From positions 124,001-188,000 of the forward strand of contig JADJMW010000008.1 in assembly GCA_016709385.1 (NCBI GenBank): DNA of 64,000 nt. The letters are read 5' to 3'. The stretch comes from Candidatus Rubrivivax defluviihabitans. GTDB lineage: Bacteria; Pseudomonadota; Gammaproteobacteria; Burkholderiales; Burkholderiaceae_C. A program made the translations under genes and the position numbers. Positions within the stretch are counted from its first letter, which is position 1. The number at the start of each line of letters is the position of its first letter. Below are positions 8,748 through 16,341 of this stretch, one piece after another. A model generated the notes under the pieces. That model did not search any database, had not been told where the DNA came from, and saw nothing but the letters and a program-made list of their open reading frames with translations.

Positions 8748-9257
8748 ATGACGCGAAGCAATCTCATGAAGCCGCTCCTGCTGGCGGTTGGCCTGCCGCT
8801 GCTGTACCTGGCGGACATCTCGCCCGAAGCCCCGCTGGGTTTGACCCTGATGCGCGAAGCCCACGCCATCGTCGGCGCGCCGCTGACCCCCGTCTCGGTG
8901 GCTGGCGTGGCGCGGCGCACGACCCGCCGCGCGGTCGTGGCCACCAGCACGACGACCGCAGCGGCGACCTCGGCGACGGCACAGCAGCAAGCGGCCACAG
9001 CGCAGCAGCAGTCGGCCACGGCCCAGCAACAGTCGGCCACGGCTCAGCAGCAGGCCGCCGCTGGCCAGAAACCACCTGCACAGACGGCGGCCCCGGCGGC
9101 GGCGGGTACCCCGGCGGTCGGTTCGATCGTCAAGACCTTGCCCGCCGGCTGCACGCAGGAAGCCAAGGGTGGCGTCGAATACCAGCGCTGCGGCAATGTC
9201 TACTACCGCGCGGCGTTCCAAGGCAACAGCCTGGTGTACGTGGTGCAGCAGCCATGA
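8748..9257 (+). CDS. Small exported protein with ATAQQQ repeats (paralog A)
   Basis: 169 residues, with a good ribosome site (GAGGAGTCTGACATG) and 15 bases after DUF2092-A. An N-terminal hydrophobic segment is followed by the block AIVGAPLTPVSVAGVARRTT, four 7-residue repeats (S/A)ATAQQQ, and a C-terminal cysteine-containing domain of about 45 residues (LPAGCTQEA then YQRCGNVYYRAAFQG and YVVQQP). The first block recurs in the gene at 11006. The C-terminal part resembles small tyrosine-rich exported domains, and its two cysteines could form a disulfide. I do not know its function. Confidence 0.7.
   Translation: MTRSNLMKPLLLAVGLPLLYLADISPEAPLGLTLMREAHAIVGAPLTPVSVAGVARRTTRRAVVATSTTTAAATSATAQQQAATAQQQSATAQQQSATAQQQAAAGQKPPAQTAAPAAAGTPAVGSIVKTLPAGCTQEAKGGVEYQRCGNVYYRAAFQGNSLVYVVQQP
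8970..9053 (+). repeat. Four tandem 21-base repeats inside the 8748 gene
   Basis: Units start at 8970, 8991, 9012 and 9033, each encoding (S/A)ATAQQQ. The last two differ mainly at third codon positions, which points to repeat expansion within the reading frame. Multiples of 21 bases keep the frame open. Confidence 0.85.
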
Positions 9258-9357
9258 CGGCCGGTGATGGCAGTTGCCGAATGCCACGGCGCCGGGCGAT
9301 GACCACGAACTCGCGCCCCGGCGGCGCCCGTGCTTTTCGAACCGAACTGGAGCCAGG

Positions 9358-10173
9358 ATGCTGAACCGAAAGACCCCGTTGGCCGCTGCGTTGGCGTTGC
9401 CGATGGCACTGCTGGCCCTGCCGGCCCACGCGCAGGGCGCCGACCCCTGGCGCTTCCAGGCGTCCGTGTACGTCTACCTGCCCACCATCAGCGGCACCAC
9501 CGCATTCCCGCAGAACGGTGCCGGCAGCGGTGTCTCGGTCGACGCCGATACGATCCTCGACAACCTGAAGTTCACCTTCATGGGCTCGTTCGAGGCGCGC
9601 CGGGGCGCATGGGGGCTGTTCACCGATGTCGTCTACATGGACGTCGGCGACTCGAAGTCGGACTATCGGGAATTCACCGTCGGCGGCGTGCCCTTGCCCG
9701 GCGGCGCCAACGCCCACGTGGACTACGACCTGAAGGGCTGGGTCTGGACACTCGGCGGCACCTGGGCCATGCCGGTCGGTCCCGCGGCCACGCTGGACCT
9801 GCTGGCCGGTGCGCGACTGCTCGACGTCGAGCAGACGCTGGGCTGGGACATCACCGGCAACGTCGGTGCGGTGCCGTTGCCGGAACGGGCCGGGACTTCC
9901 AAGGTGGGATTGTCCAACTGGGACGCGATCGTCGGACTGAAGGGCCGGCTGGCGCTGGGCAGCGGCGGCAGGTGGTTCGCGCCGTATTACGCCGACATCG
10001 GCGCTGGCGATTCCGACCTCACCTGGCAGGTCATGGGCGGCATCGGCTATTCGTTCAAGTGGGGCGATGTGGTGGCCGCCTGGCGTTACCTCGACTACGA
10101 CATGAAGTCCGGCGGCAAGGTGCAGAGCCTCGACTTCAATGGGCCGGCGATTTCGGCCGTCTTCCGCTGGTGA
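9358..10173 (+). CDS. Outer-membrane beta-barrel protein
   Basis: 271 residues. It starts at the ATG at 9358 after GGAG, with a signal peptide ending AHAQGAD. The body has amphipathic strands (FQASVYVYLPTISGTT, WGLFTDVVYMDVGDS, WVWTLGGTWAMPVG, FAPYYADIGAGDSDL) and ends VFRW with a terminal aromatic, which is the barrel assembly signal. It resembles short (8-10 strand) barrels annotated as hypothetical outer-membrane proteins. It lies between the two DUF2092/small-protein pairs, so it may be the membrane partner of that module. No enzyme motif is seen. Confidence 0.75.
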   Translation: MLNRKTPLAAALALPMALLALPAHAQGADPWRFQASVYVYLPTISGTTAFPQNGAGSGVSVDADTILDNLKFTFMGSFEARRGAWGLFTDVVYMDVGDSKSDYREFTVGGVPLPGGANAHVDYDLKGWVWTLGGTWAMPVGPAATLDLLAGARLLDVEQTLGWDITGNVGAVPLPERAGTSKVGLSNWDAIVGLKGRLALGSGGRWFAPYYADIGAGDSDLTWQVMGGIGYSFKWGDVVAAWRYLDYDMKSGGKVQSLDFNGPAISAVFRW

Positions 10174-10190
10174 ATCCCGAGGAGAGTGAG

Positions 10191-11009
10191 ATGAGATCGA
10201 CGATGAATGCCGGAACGAGCGCCAGCGCTCGAAAACCAGGGTCGTTGCGTGGCCTGTGGGTACTGGGTGCCGCGCTCGTGCTGTCCGCCCCGGGCGCCTG
10301 GGCGCAGGCGGGCGACGCCAAGGCCATGCTCAAGGCCATGTCGGACTATGTGGGCCGCCAGAAGACCATCGAACTCAGCTTCGACAGCGACATCGAAGTC
10401 ATCACGCCAAGCCTGGAGAAGATTCAGTTCACCAATTCGGGCGCGGCCCTGCTGGAGCGGCCGAACAAGCTGCGCATGAACCGCGTGGGAGGCTATGCGG
10501 ATGTAGCCAAGTTCTTCGATGGCAAGACCGTCAGCATCCTCGGAAAGCACCTCAACGCCTATGCGCAGTTCGACGCGCCGGGCAGCCTGGATCAGTTGTT
10601 CGAGGCCCTGCGGGCCGGCCACGGGGTTTCATTGCCGTTCGCGGATCTCCTCTTGACGAATTCCTATGACACCCTCATTGCCGGTGTGTTGGAGGCCAAG
10701 TACATCGGCCGCGGCGTCATCGATGACCGGGAGTGCGAACACCTCGCCTTCCGCAACTTCGATACCGACTGGCAGCTCTGGGTCGAAGTGGGTGCAAGCC
10801 CGATCCCGCGCAAGATGGTGATCACCAGCAAGACCCTGAACTCGGCGCCGCAGTACACGCTGCGCATCAAGAGCTGGAAGACCAACGTCGAGCCGGCGCC
10901 CGATGCGTTCAGCTTCGTGCCGCCCCCCAATGCGCAAAGACTCAGCCCGGACACCTTGATCGGGCTCGACGAGCTGCCACCCGAAACAAGCACTGGAGCA
11001 AAGCAATGA
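10191..11009 (+). CDS. DUF2092-family exported protein B
   Basis: 272 residues. The ATG at 10191 follows CGAGGAGAGTGAG, a strong ribosome site. A positively charged leader precedes a signal peptide ending AWAQAGD. Blocks shared with DUF2092-A are EKIQFTNSG, RPNKLRMNR, FFDGKTVS, DWQLWVEVG and MVITSKTL. Its stop overlaps the start of the next small gene (ATGA), so the pair is translationally coupled. This repeats the DUF2092 plus small-protein arrangement seen at 7989-9257. Substrate or partner is unknown. Confidence 0.8.
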   Translation: MRSTMNAGTSASARKPGSLRGLWVLGAALVLSAPGAWAQAGDAKAMLKAMSDYVGRQKTIELSFDSDIEVITPSLEKIQFTNSGAALLERPNKLRMNRVGGYADVAKFFDGKTVSILGKHLNAYAQFDAPGSLDQLFEALRAGHGVSLPFADLLLTNSYDTLIAGVLEAKYIGRGVIDDRECEHLAFRNFDTDWQLWVEVGASPIPRKMVITSKTLNSAPQYTLRIKSWKTNVEPAPDAFSFVPPPNAQRLSPDTLIGLDELPPETSTGAKQ

Positions 11010-11332
11010 CCAGGGCCACACTCAAAGTCTTCCTGCTGACGGGCCTGGCTGCGGCCGGATGGCTGGGGCCTGGCGAGAGCGGGCCGGTGGCCACGGCGCA
11101 AGCCGTGGTCGGCGCACCTGCGACGCCGGTCAGCTATGCCGGCGTGGCACGCCGATCCACCGTTGGCGTCGGCGCGCCTGGAGTGGGCGTCGCGCCCGGC
11201 GTCGGTGTGGGAGCGCCGGGCGTAGGTGTCGCCCCTGGTGTCGGTGCGCCCGGTGTCGGCGTCGGCGCACCCGGAGTGGGTGCTGCACCCGCGAATCGAG
11301 GTGGCCCGGTCAATCGCGTTGGGGTGCGTTGA
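11006..11332 (+). CDS. Small exported Gly/Val/Ala/Pro-rich repeat protein (paralog B)
   Basis: 108 residues, overlapping the DUF2092-B stop by 4 bases. The signal-like N-terminus is followed by VVGAPATPVSYAGVARRST, nearly the same block as in the 8748 gene, and then by repeats of VGVGAPG and VGVAPG to the end. Compared with paralog A it lacks the C-terminal cysteine domain and has a different low-complexity tail. It may be a truncated or diverged copy. Function is unknown. Confidence 0.65.
   Translation: MTRATLKVFLLTGLAAAGWLGPGESGPVATAQAVVGAPATPVSYAGVARRSTVGVGAPGVGVAPGVGVGAPGVGVAPGVGAPGVGVGAPGVGAAPANRGGPVNRVGVR
11164..11300 (+). repeat. Gly-Val-Ala-Pro coding repeats in the 11006 gene
   Basis: Imperfect tandem units encode VGVGAPG / VGVAPG, alternating GGCGCGCC-like and GTCGCGCCC-like segments. 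The pattern is elastin-like low complexity and remains in frame. Confidence 0.7.
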
Positions 11333-11418
11333 TAAAGGCCGACGACGAAACGGCGGATGTCGGCATCGCCACCTGGCGGTGGCAGTTGGGCGAGAGCCCG
11401 TAACCGAAGAGGAAAGCA

Positions 11419-12168
11419 ATGAAAACGACGATGACTTTGTGTGCAGCGGCTGTGATGGCCATTTCGGGAGTGGCGTATGCCGCAGGCGAGCACCCTGGTC
11501 ACGGACCGCACTGGGGATACAAGGGCGACACAGGACCCGCAGCCTGGACGAAGCTGAAGCCGGAGTTCAGCGCCTGCGCCGGCAAGAACCAATCGCCCGT
11601 CAACCTTACCGGCACGATCGACGCGCAGTTGCCGGCGGTTGCCTTCAACTACAAGGCCGGTGGCACCGAGGTCGTCAACAACGGCCACACGATCCAGGTC
11701 AACTACGAAGCCGGCAACGGCATCTCGATGGACGGCATGCAGTTCGAGCTGAAGCAGTTTCACTTTCATTCGCCGAGCGAGAACCAGATCAACGGCAAGT
11801 CGTTCCCGCTGGAGGCACACCTGGTGCATGCCGACAAGGATGGCGATCTCGCTGTCGTTTCGGTGGTCTTCGACCTGGGCCCGTCCAACCCGGCGGTGGG
11901 TGCAGCGTGGGGACAGATGCCCAAGGCCGAGGGCAAGGCCGCGCTGCCTGCCAAGGTGTCGGCCAAAGGCCTGCTGCCGGCCAATCGCGATTACTACCGC
12001 TACAACGGATCGCTGACCACGCCCCCCTGCAGCGAAGGCGTGCGCTGGGTCGTGATGAAGAAGCCGATGACCATCTCGAAGGAACAACTCGAAGCCTTCA
12101 AGACGACCCTGGGTTTCGACAACAACCGCCCCGTGCAGCCGCTGAATGCGCGCCCGATACTGAGGTAG
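11419..12168 (+). CDS. Alpha-class carbonic anhydrase, periplasmic
   Basis: 249 residues with a signal peptide ending AYAAGEHP. It catalyses reversible CO2 hydration in the periplasm. The alpha-class signature is present: SACAGKNQSPVNL, zinc ligands in QFHFHSPSE (about H115 and H117) and EAHLVH (about H134), and the C-terminal TTPPCSEGVRW. C53 and C205 (in TPPCS) could make the usual disulfide. The start at 11419 follows AGAGGAAAGCA-like ribosome sequence (GAAGAGGAAAGCA). It lies within the same-strand envelope cluster, 86 bases after the Gly-rich gene. Why a carbonic anhydrase belongs there is not clear. Confidence 0.95.
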   Translation: MKTTMTLCAAAVMAISGVAYAAGEHPGHGPHWGYKGDTGPAAWTKLKPEFSACAGKNQSPVNLTGTIDAQLPAVAFNYKAGGTEVVNNGHTIQVNYEAGNGISMDGMQFELKQFHFHSPSENQINGKSFPLEAHLVHADKDGDLAVVSVVFDLGPSNPAVGAAWGQMPKAEGKAALPAKVSAKGLLPANRDYYRYNGSLTTPPCSEGVRWVVMKKPMTISKEQLEAFKTTLGFDNNRPVQPLNARPILR

Positions 12169-12229
12169 AGCGCTCCGTCATGCCAATGCTGTGCCCGTCG
12201 GTCCTGTCCCACTCGCTGAAGGTACCCTC

Positions 12230-12838
12230 ATGAAAGCATCACGGATGAAACCTCTTGCCGGCGCAATCCTGGTGGCGTTGGCCGCCGTCGCCGCTCCCGC
12301 CATCGCGCAGTCGGCGGGCACCCAGGCGACGGTCGTCGGCGCCAAGGCGCCTGGCGCGGGCGCGCTCGGCGAAGTCGTCACCACGTCGGCGACGATCACC
12401 GCGATCGACCGCGACAAGCGCGTCGTCACGCTGAAGGACGCGCAGGGTCACGAGACGAACGTCGTCGCCGGACCCGAGGTGCGCAACTTCGACCAGCTCA
12501 AGGTCGGCGACCAGATCGTCGTCAGCCACCTCGAGGCGGTGACGATCGAACTCAGGAAGGGCGGTGGAATTCGCGAGCGCTTCGAAAGCACGACGAGCGA
12601 CCGCGCCGCGCCCGGGGCCAAGCCCGGCGGCATGGTGGCGAGCCGCGTCACGGTCGTCGCCGATGTCGTGGCGGTGAACGCCCGCACGCAGACACTGACG
12701 CTGCGCGGCCCTCAGCGCACGGTGAACCTGCGCGTGCCCGACCCGAAGCAGTTCGCGCTGGTGAAGGTCGGCGACCAGGTCGAGGCCACGTTCACCGAGG
12801 CCGTGGCCGTCGCCGTCGAGCCCGCGCCAAGGAAGTGA
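12230..12838 (+). CDS. Exported protein with two similar beta-rich repeats
   Basis: 202 residues from the ATG at 12230. The signal peptide ends PAIAQSAG. Two copies of an approximately 55-residue unit follow. The first runs from ITAIDRDKRVVTLKDAQG to KVGDQIVVSHLEAVTIEL, and the second from VVAVNARTQTLTLRG to KVGDQVEATFTEAVAVAV. Each has the strand-turn-KVGDQ pattern of small OB-like or periplasmic beta domains. I do not recognise a characterised family. It sits between carbonic anhydrase and the 12976 membrane protein. Confidence 0.7.
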   Translation: MKASRMKPLAGAILVALAAVAAPAIAQSAGTQATVVGAKAPGAGALGEVVTTSATITAIDRDKRVVTLKDAQGHETNVVAGPEVRNFDQLKVGDQIVVSHLEAVTIELRKGGGIRERFESTTSDRAAPGAKPGGMVASRVTVVADVVAVNARTQTLTLRGPQRTVNLRVPDPKQFALVKVGDQVEATFTEAVAVAVEPAPRK

Positions 12839-12975
12839 TCGCCGCTCGATGCGAAGGTGTCCGGCCGGCGTCGCGCAACCAGTACAACCACTTCCACGGC
12901 GTTGAGACCGTGTTTGCCCAGGCGCGGCAGGCGACCAGCGGCGCGGGCGACTTGCAGGACTGAGAAGCGAAGCCG

Positions 12976-13557
12976 ATGAGCGATACCGAGTCCGCCGCCG
13001 TACAAGGCGGTGAGAGCCTGAAGCAGAAGCTGCGCGAGGAATTGCGCAAGTACCTGGTCGTCAGCGCCTACCTGTTCATCTGTTTCGGCGTCCTGCAGCT
13101 CTACAAAGCGGCGCTGCTGCAAGGGGCCGGTGTGCACTACCTGCCGCTGGGCGTGGCGGTGGTGAAGGCGCTCATCATCGGCAAGTTCCTGCTCATCGGC
13201 GATGCCGTTCGCGCCAGGTTGCAGCGGCGCCCTGGGCACCTGCCCGGGCGCATTGCCATGCGGGTGTTCTGGTTGCTGTCGATCCTGGCCCTGCTGACGA
13301 TCGCGGAAGAACTGATCGTCGGCTGGATCCATGGCCAGTCATTGTTCGAGGTGGAGGCGGAGTTCCACGCCCGGTCGACGCTGGAACTGGTGGCCGAGGT
13401 CCTGCTGATGGGTCTGATCCTGCTGCCGCTGGTGGGCGCGGCCGAGCTGAGCCAGGCACTCGGCCCGGGTGTGCTTCGAAGCCAGATCCTGCGACCTGCG
13501 CACAGTGGTCGGAAATCCGCCGTTCACGACGAGGCCCAAGACGGTGGATCCGGATGA
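12976..13557 (+). CDS. Four-helix inner-membrane protein, unknown function
   Basis: 193 residues. An N-terminal basic amphipathic stretch (LKQKLREELRKYL) precedes hydrophobic segments near residues 28-48, 55-75, 92-112 and 138-158. These include VVSAYLFICFGVLQLY and LLMGLILLPLVGAAE. The stop overlaps the MscS start by 4 bases (ATGA), so the two are translationally coupled. It could modulate the channel, which is inference from coupling. No family name is known to me. Confidence 0.65.
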   Translation: MSDTESAAVQGGESLKQKLREELRKYLVVSAYLFICFGVLQLYKAALLQGAGVHYLPLGVAVVKALIIGKFLLIGDAVRARLQRRPGHLPGRIAMRVFWLLSILALLTIAEELIVGWIHGQSLFEVEAEFHARSTLELVAEVLLMGLILLPLVGAAELSQALGPGVLRSQILRPAHSGRKSAVHDEAQDGGSG

Positions 13558-16214
13558 TCGAGGTCCGAGGCGCCGCCCAGGCCTTGCTGTTCGCGGCGCT
13601 GCTGGCCGCGCCCGCGGCACCCCTGTGCGCGCAGCCGGGTGATCTGCGGCCAGTGATCGCCTCCGAGAACGCCGAGCTGGCGTCGCGCATGGCTTCAGAG
13701 CAAGCCGCGCTCGCTCGGGAACGCGCCGCACTGACCCGCCTGCGAACGCAACGCGATGCGCTCGAGGCAAGGTTGCAGCGCATCGCCCGCCATGCCGAAC
13801 TCAACGCAACGGGACGCGAGTTCGCGGTGTTGGTACGGCGCGAACTGGGCGCCTTGCCGCGGCCCGAACAGATCGCCGCCGAGGCACGCCAACGCGAATG
13901 GACCCGCGAACGGGTCAGTGACGCCAGCGTGCGCGCGGAGAACCTCGCACTCGCGCTGGCCGATCTCGATGGCGCCATCCAGCGCCGCCTGGCTGCGGCA
14001 CCCGCGGTCCCCGATCCGGCGCAGCGCGCGGCTCACGACGCACTGGTCCGCGAATTGCTCGTGGAACAGCGGAACCTGCTCGAGAAGCTGCATTCGCTGG
14101 CGCTGGACCGGCTGCAGACACTGCAGGAGACCAGTCGCGCCGAGGTTGAATTCGTGCAGCGCGGGGCCAGCGCGCGAGCGCAGTTGACGCAGCTGCTGTT
14201 CTGGCTGCCTTCGCCGCCGGAAAGGCGCCTGATTGCCGATCTGGGGCCTTCGATCGCATGGTTGTCCTCGGGCGCCCAGTGGCAAGCGGCGGCATCCACG
14301 CTGCTCGATGGCGGCCGGCGTATGCCGTGGCAGGCCGGCGGCCTGGTGCTGGTGGCTGCGCTCGTACTGGCACTGCGAGCGCGCCTGCGGCGCCGGCTGG
14401 CGGCATTGGCCGTGCACGCTGCCCACGACATGGATTCGCGCACGACAGACGCGCTGAAGGCGCTGGCGGTCACTCTCGCGCTGGCGGCACCTGTTCCGTT
14501 GCTGAGCTGGAGCGCTGGCAGTCTGCTGGCGAGTTCGGTCGCGGTGGCGCCTTTCACGGTCGCCTTGGGGGAGGCGCTGGATGCAGCGGCTCGGCTGCTG
14601 TTTGCCTTGGCCGCCTGCGTGTGGCTCTTTGACCGGCACGGCCTGGCGGCCGGTCATTTCGGCTGGGACGAGGCATCGGTGGTGCATGCCGGACGAGCAC
14701 TGCGCCGCTTCACCAAGGTCTTCGTGCCGCTGATCTTCCTGGCTGCGCTGAACGGGCTCGACCATGCACCCTACGGCAATCGCGAGACGCTGGCGCGGCT
14801 GTTGTTCGCCGCCGCGATGGTGGTGCTGGCGATCTTGCTCGTGCGCCTGTTCGGGCGCACGAGCCCGCTGATGCAGCGGCTGGCCGAGCGCACGCCTCGC
14901 GCCAGGGCGATGCGGCTGTACCCGGCGTGGTTCTGGGCGCTGCTGTTCTTCCCGCTCGGCATGCTGGCGCTGTCGATGGCCGGATATCTCACCGCTGCCG
15001 GCTATTTCTTCGGGCGCACGACGTTGACGCTGTTCGTGGTCGTCGCTGCGGCCGTTCTCTACGGCCTGGCGGCCTTGTGGATGCAGGTGCGCCAGTGGCG
15101 GCTCAGCCGCATCCAGCGCGCCGAGGCGGCGGCACTGTCCGCGGGAGCGGCCGCTGCCACTCCGGGCGACGCAGCGGTGGCGGTGGCGCCGCCGAAGATC
15201 GACCTCGCGATGATGGGCGCACAGACGCGGTCGCTGCTGGACCTTGCACTGACGGTGTCGCTGCTGGCCGGCCTGTGGTGGATATGGAAGGACGCCTTGC
15301 CGGCACTGTCGACGATTGGCGATGTTGCGCTCTGGTCGGCAACGGGCGGCGACGGACGCCCGGCGACCGCCATCACCTTGTCCCAACTCGGATTCGCGAT
15401 CGTGATCGTCAGCATCACCTGGGTGGCGGTACGCAACGTGGGCGCCTTGCTCGACACCTTGCTGCTGCAGCGCCTTGAATTCCGTGCCGACGCGAACTAC
15501 GCGATCAAGGTCGTCTCGCGATATGCGATCACCGCCGTCGGCGTGTTGCTGGCGTCCGACCGGCTCGGGATCGCCTGGAGCGACGCACAATGGTTGATCG
15601 CTGCGCTCGGTGTCGGACTGGGTTTCGGCCTGCAGGAGATCGTCGCCAATTTCGTGTCGGGGCTGATCGTGCTGGCCGAACGGCCGGTGCGCATCGGCGA
15701 TGTGGTCACGGTGGGCGAGGTCACGGGCACGGTGTCCGGCATCATGGCGCGCTCGACCCACGTCATCGACTTCGACAACAAGGAGGTCATCATCCCGAAC
15801 AAGGCATTCATCACCGAACGCGTGGTCAACTGGACCCTGTCCGACCCGACGACCCGTCTGGTGTTGAAGGTGGGGGTGGCCTATGGCACCGACATCGCGC
15901 AGGCGCAGCGACTCATGCTGGACGCGGTGCGCTCGAACCCCGACGTGCAGCGATCGCCGGCGGCGTCGGTGTACTTCACGGGTTTTGGCGAGAGCTCGCT
16001 CGACTTCGAGATCCGCGCCTTCGTCGCCGCCTACGACCTGCGGCTGCGCGTGCGGCACGAGATCCTTTTCGCCATCGAGCGCGCGCTTCGCGAGCACGGC
16101 ATCGAAATTCCGTTTCCGCAGCGCGAACTGCACATTCGCGCCGCGTCGGGTCCGGGACCGTCCGACTCTGCCGGTGGCAGTGGCCCCAGGGGATCTGGAC
16201 CGCATCCGGCATGA
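13554..16214 (+). CDS. Large MscS-family mechanosensitive channel (MscK-like)
   Basis: 886 residues, longer than E. coli MscS (286) and nearer MscK-type proteins. Layout: signal peptide to about residue 25; a periplasmic charged and probably coiled-coil region to about 230; several transmembrane helices from 260 to 690; then the conserved MscS core. The core includes the Gly-rich pore helix ALGVGLGFGLQEIVANFVSG and the beta-domain GDVVTVGEVTGTVSGI...VIIPNKAFI. It would release osmolytes on membrane tension. It is coupled to the upstream small membrane protein, and a hairpin follows it. Confidence 0.9.
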   Translation: MIEVRGAAQALLFAALLAAPAAPLCAQPGDLRPVIASENAELASRMASEQAALARERAALTRLRTQRDALEARLQRIARHAELNATGREFAVLVRRELGALPRPEQIAAEARQREWTRERVSDASVRAENLALALADLDGAIQRRLAAAPAVPDPAQRAAHDALVRELLVEQRNLLEKLHSLALDRLQTLQETSRAEVEFVQRGASARAQLTQLLFWLPSPPERRLIADLGPSIAWLSSGAQWQAAASTLLDGGRRMPWQAGGLVLVAALVLALRARLRRRLAALAVHAAHDMDSRTTDALKALAVTLALAAPVPLLSWSAGSLLASSVAVAPFTVALGEALDAAARLLFALAACVWLFDRHGLAAGHFGWDEASVVHAGRALRRFTKVFVPLIFLAALNGLDHAPYGNRETLARLLFAAAMVVLAILLVRLFGRTSPLMQRLAERTPRARAMRLYPAWFWALLFFPLGMLALSMAGYLTAAGYFFGRTTLTLFVVVAAAVLYGLAALWMQVRQWRLSRIQRAEAAALSAGAAAATPGDAAVAVAPPKIDLAMMGAQTRSLLDLALTVSLLAGLWWIWKDALPALSTIGDVALWSATGGDGRPATAITLSQLGFAIVIVSITWVAVRNVGALLDTLLLQRLEFRADANYAIKVVSRYAITAVGVLLASDRLGIAWSDAQWLIAALGVGLGFGLQEIVANFVSGLIVLAERPVRIGDVVTVGEVTGTVSGIMARSTHVIDFDNKEVIIPNKAFITERVVNWTLSDPTTRLVLKVGVAYGTDIAQAQRLMLDAVRSNPDVQRSPAASVYFTGFGESSLDFEIRAFVAAYDLRLRVRHEILFAIERALREHGIEIPFPQRELHIRAASGPGPSDSAGGSGPRGSGPHPA

Positions 16215-16291
16215 TCACGTCAGTCATGCCGCCTCTCGATAGCCACCGCCGCCATAGGGCAGCGCGGTCGGACTCCCGCCCGCACGTAACC

Positions 16292-16307
16292 GGCCCGCTT
16301 GCGGGCC
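16292..16307 (+). terminator. Terminator-like hairpin after the MscS gene
   Basis: GGCCCGC, a 2-base loop, then GCGGGCC; the sequence continues ATCGAGTCTTTTC. The stem is short and the T-run is displaced by several bases, so this may only partly terminate before the arylsulfatase gene. Confidence 0.45.
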
Positions 16308-16341
16308 ATCGAGTCTTTTCGAAAACATGAGGTCTGCTCCC

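Noticed and set aside
8970..9053. CRISPR-like tandem repeat
   Set aside because: Units are contiguous, coding and without spacers. It is a protein repeat.
13695..16205. An 836-residue minus-strand frame opposite the MscS gene
   Set aside because: The composition is Arg/Gln/His-rich without domains; it is a shadow of the conserved channel gene.
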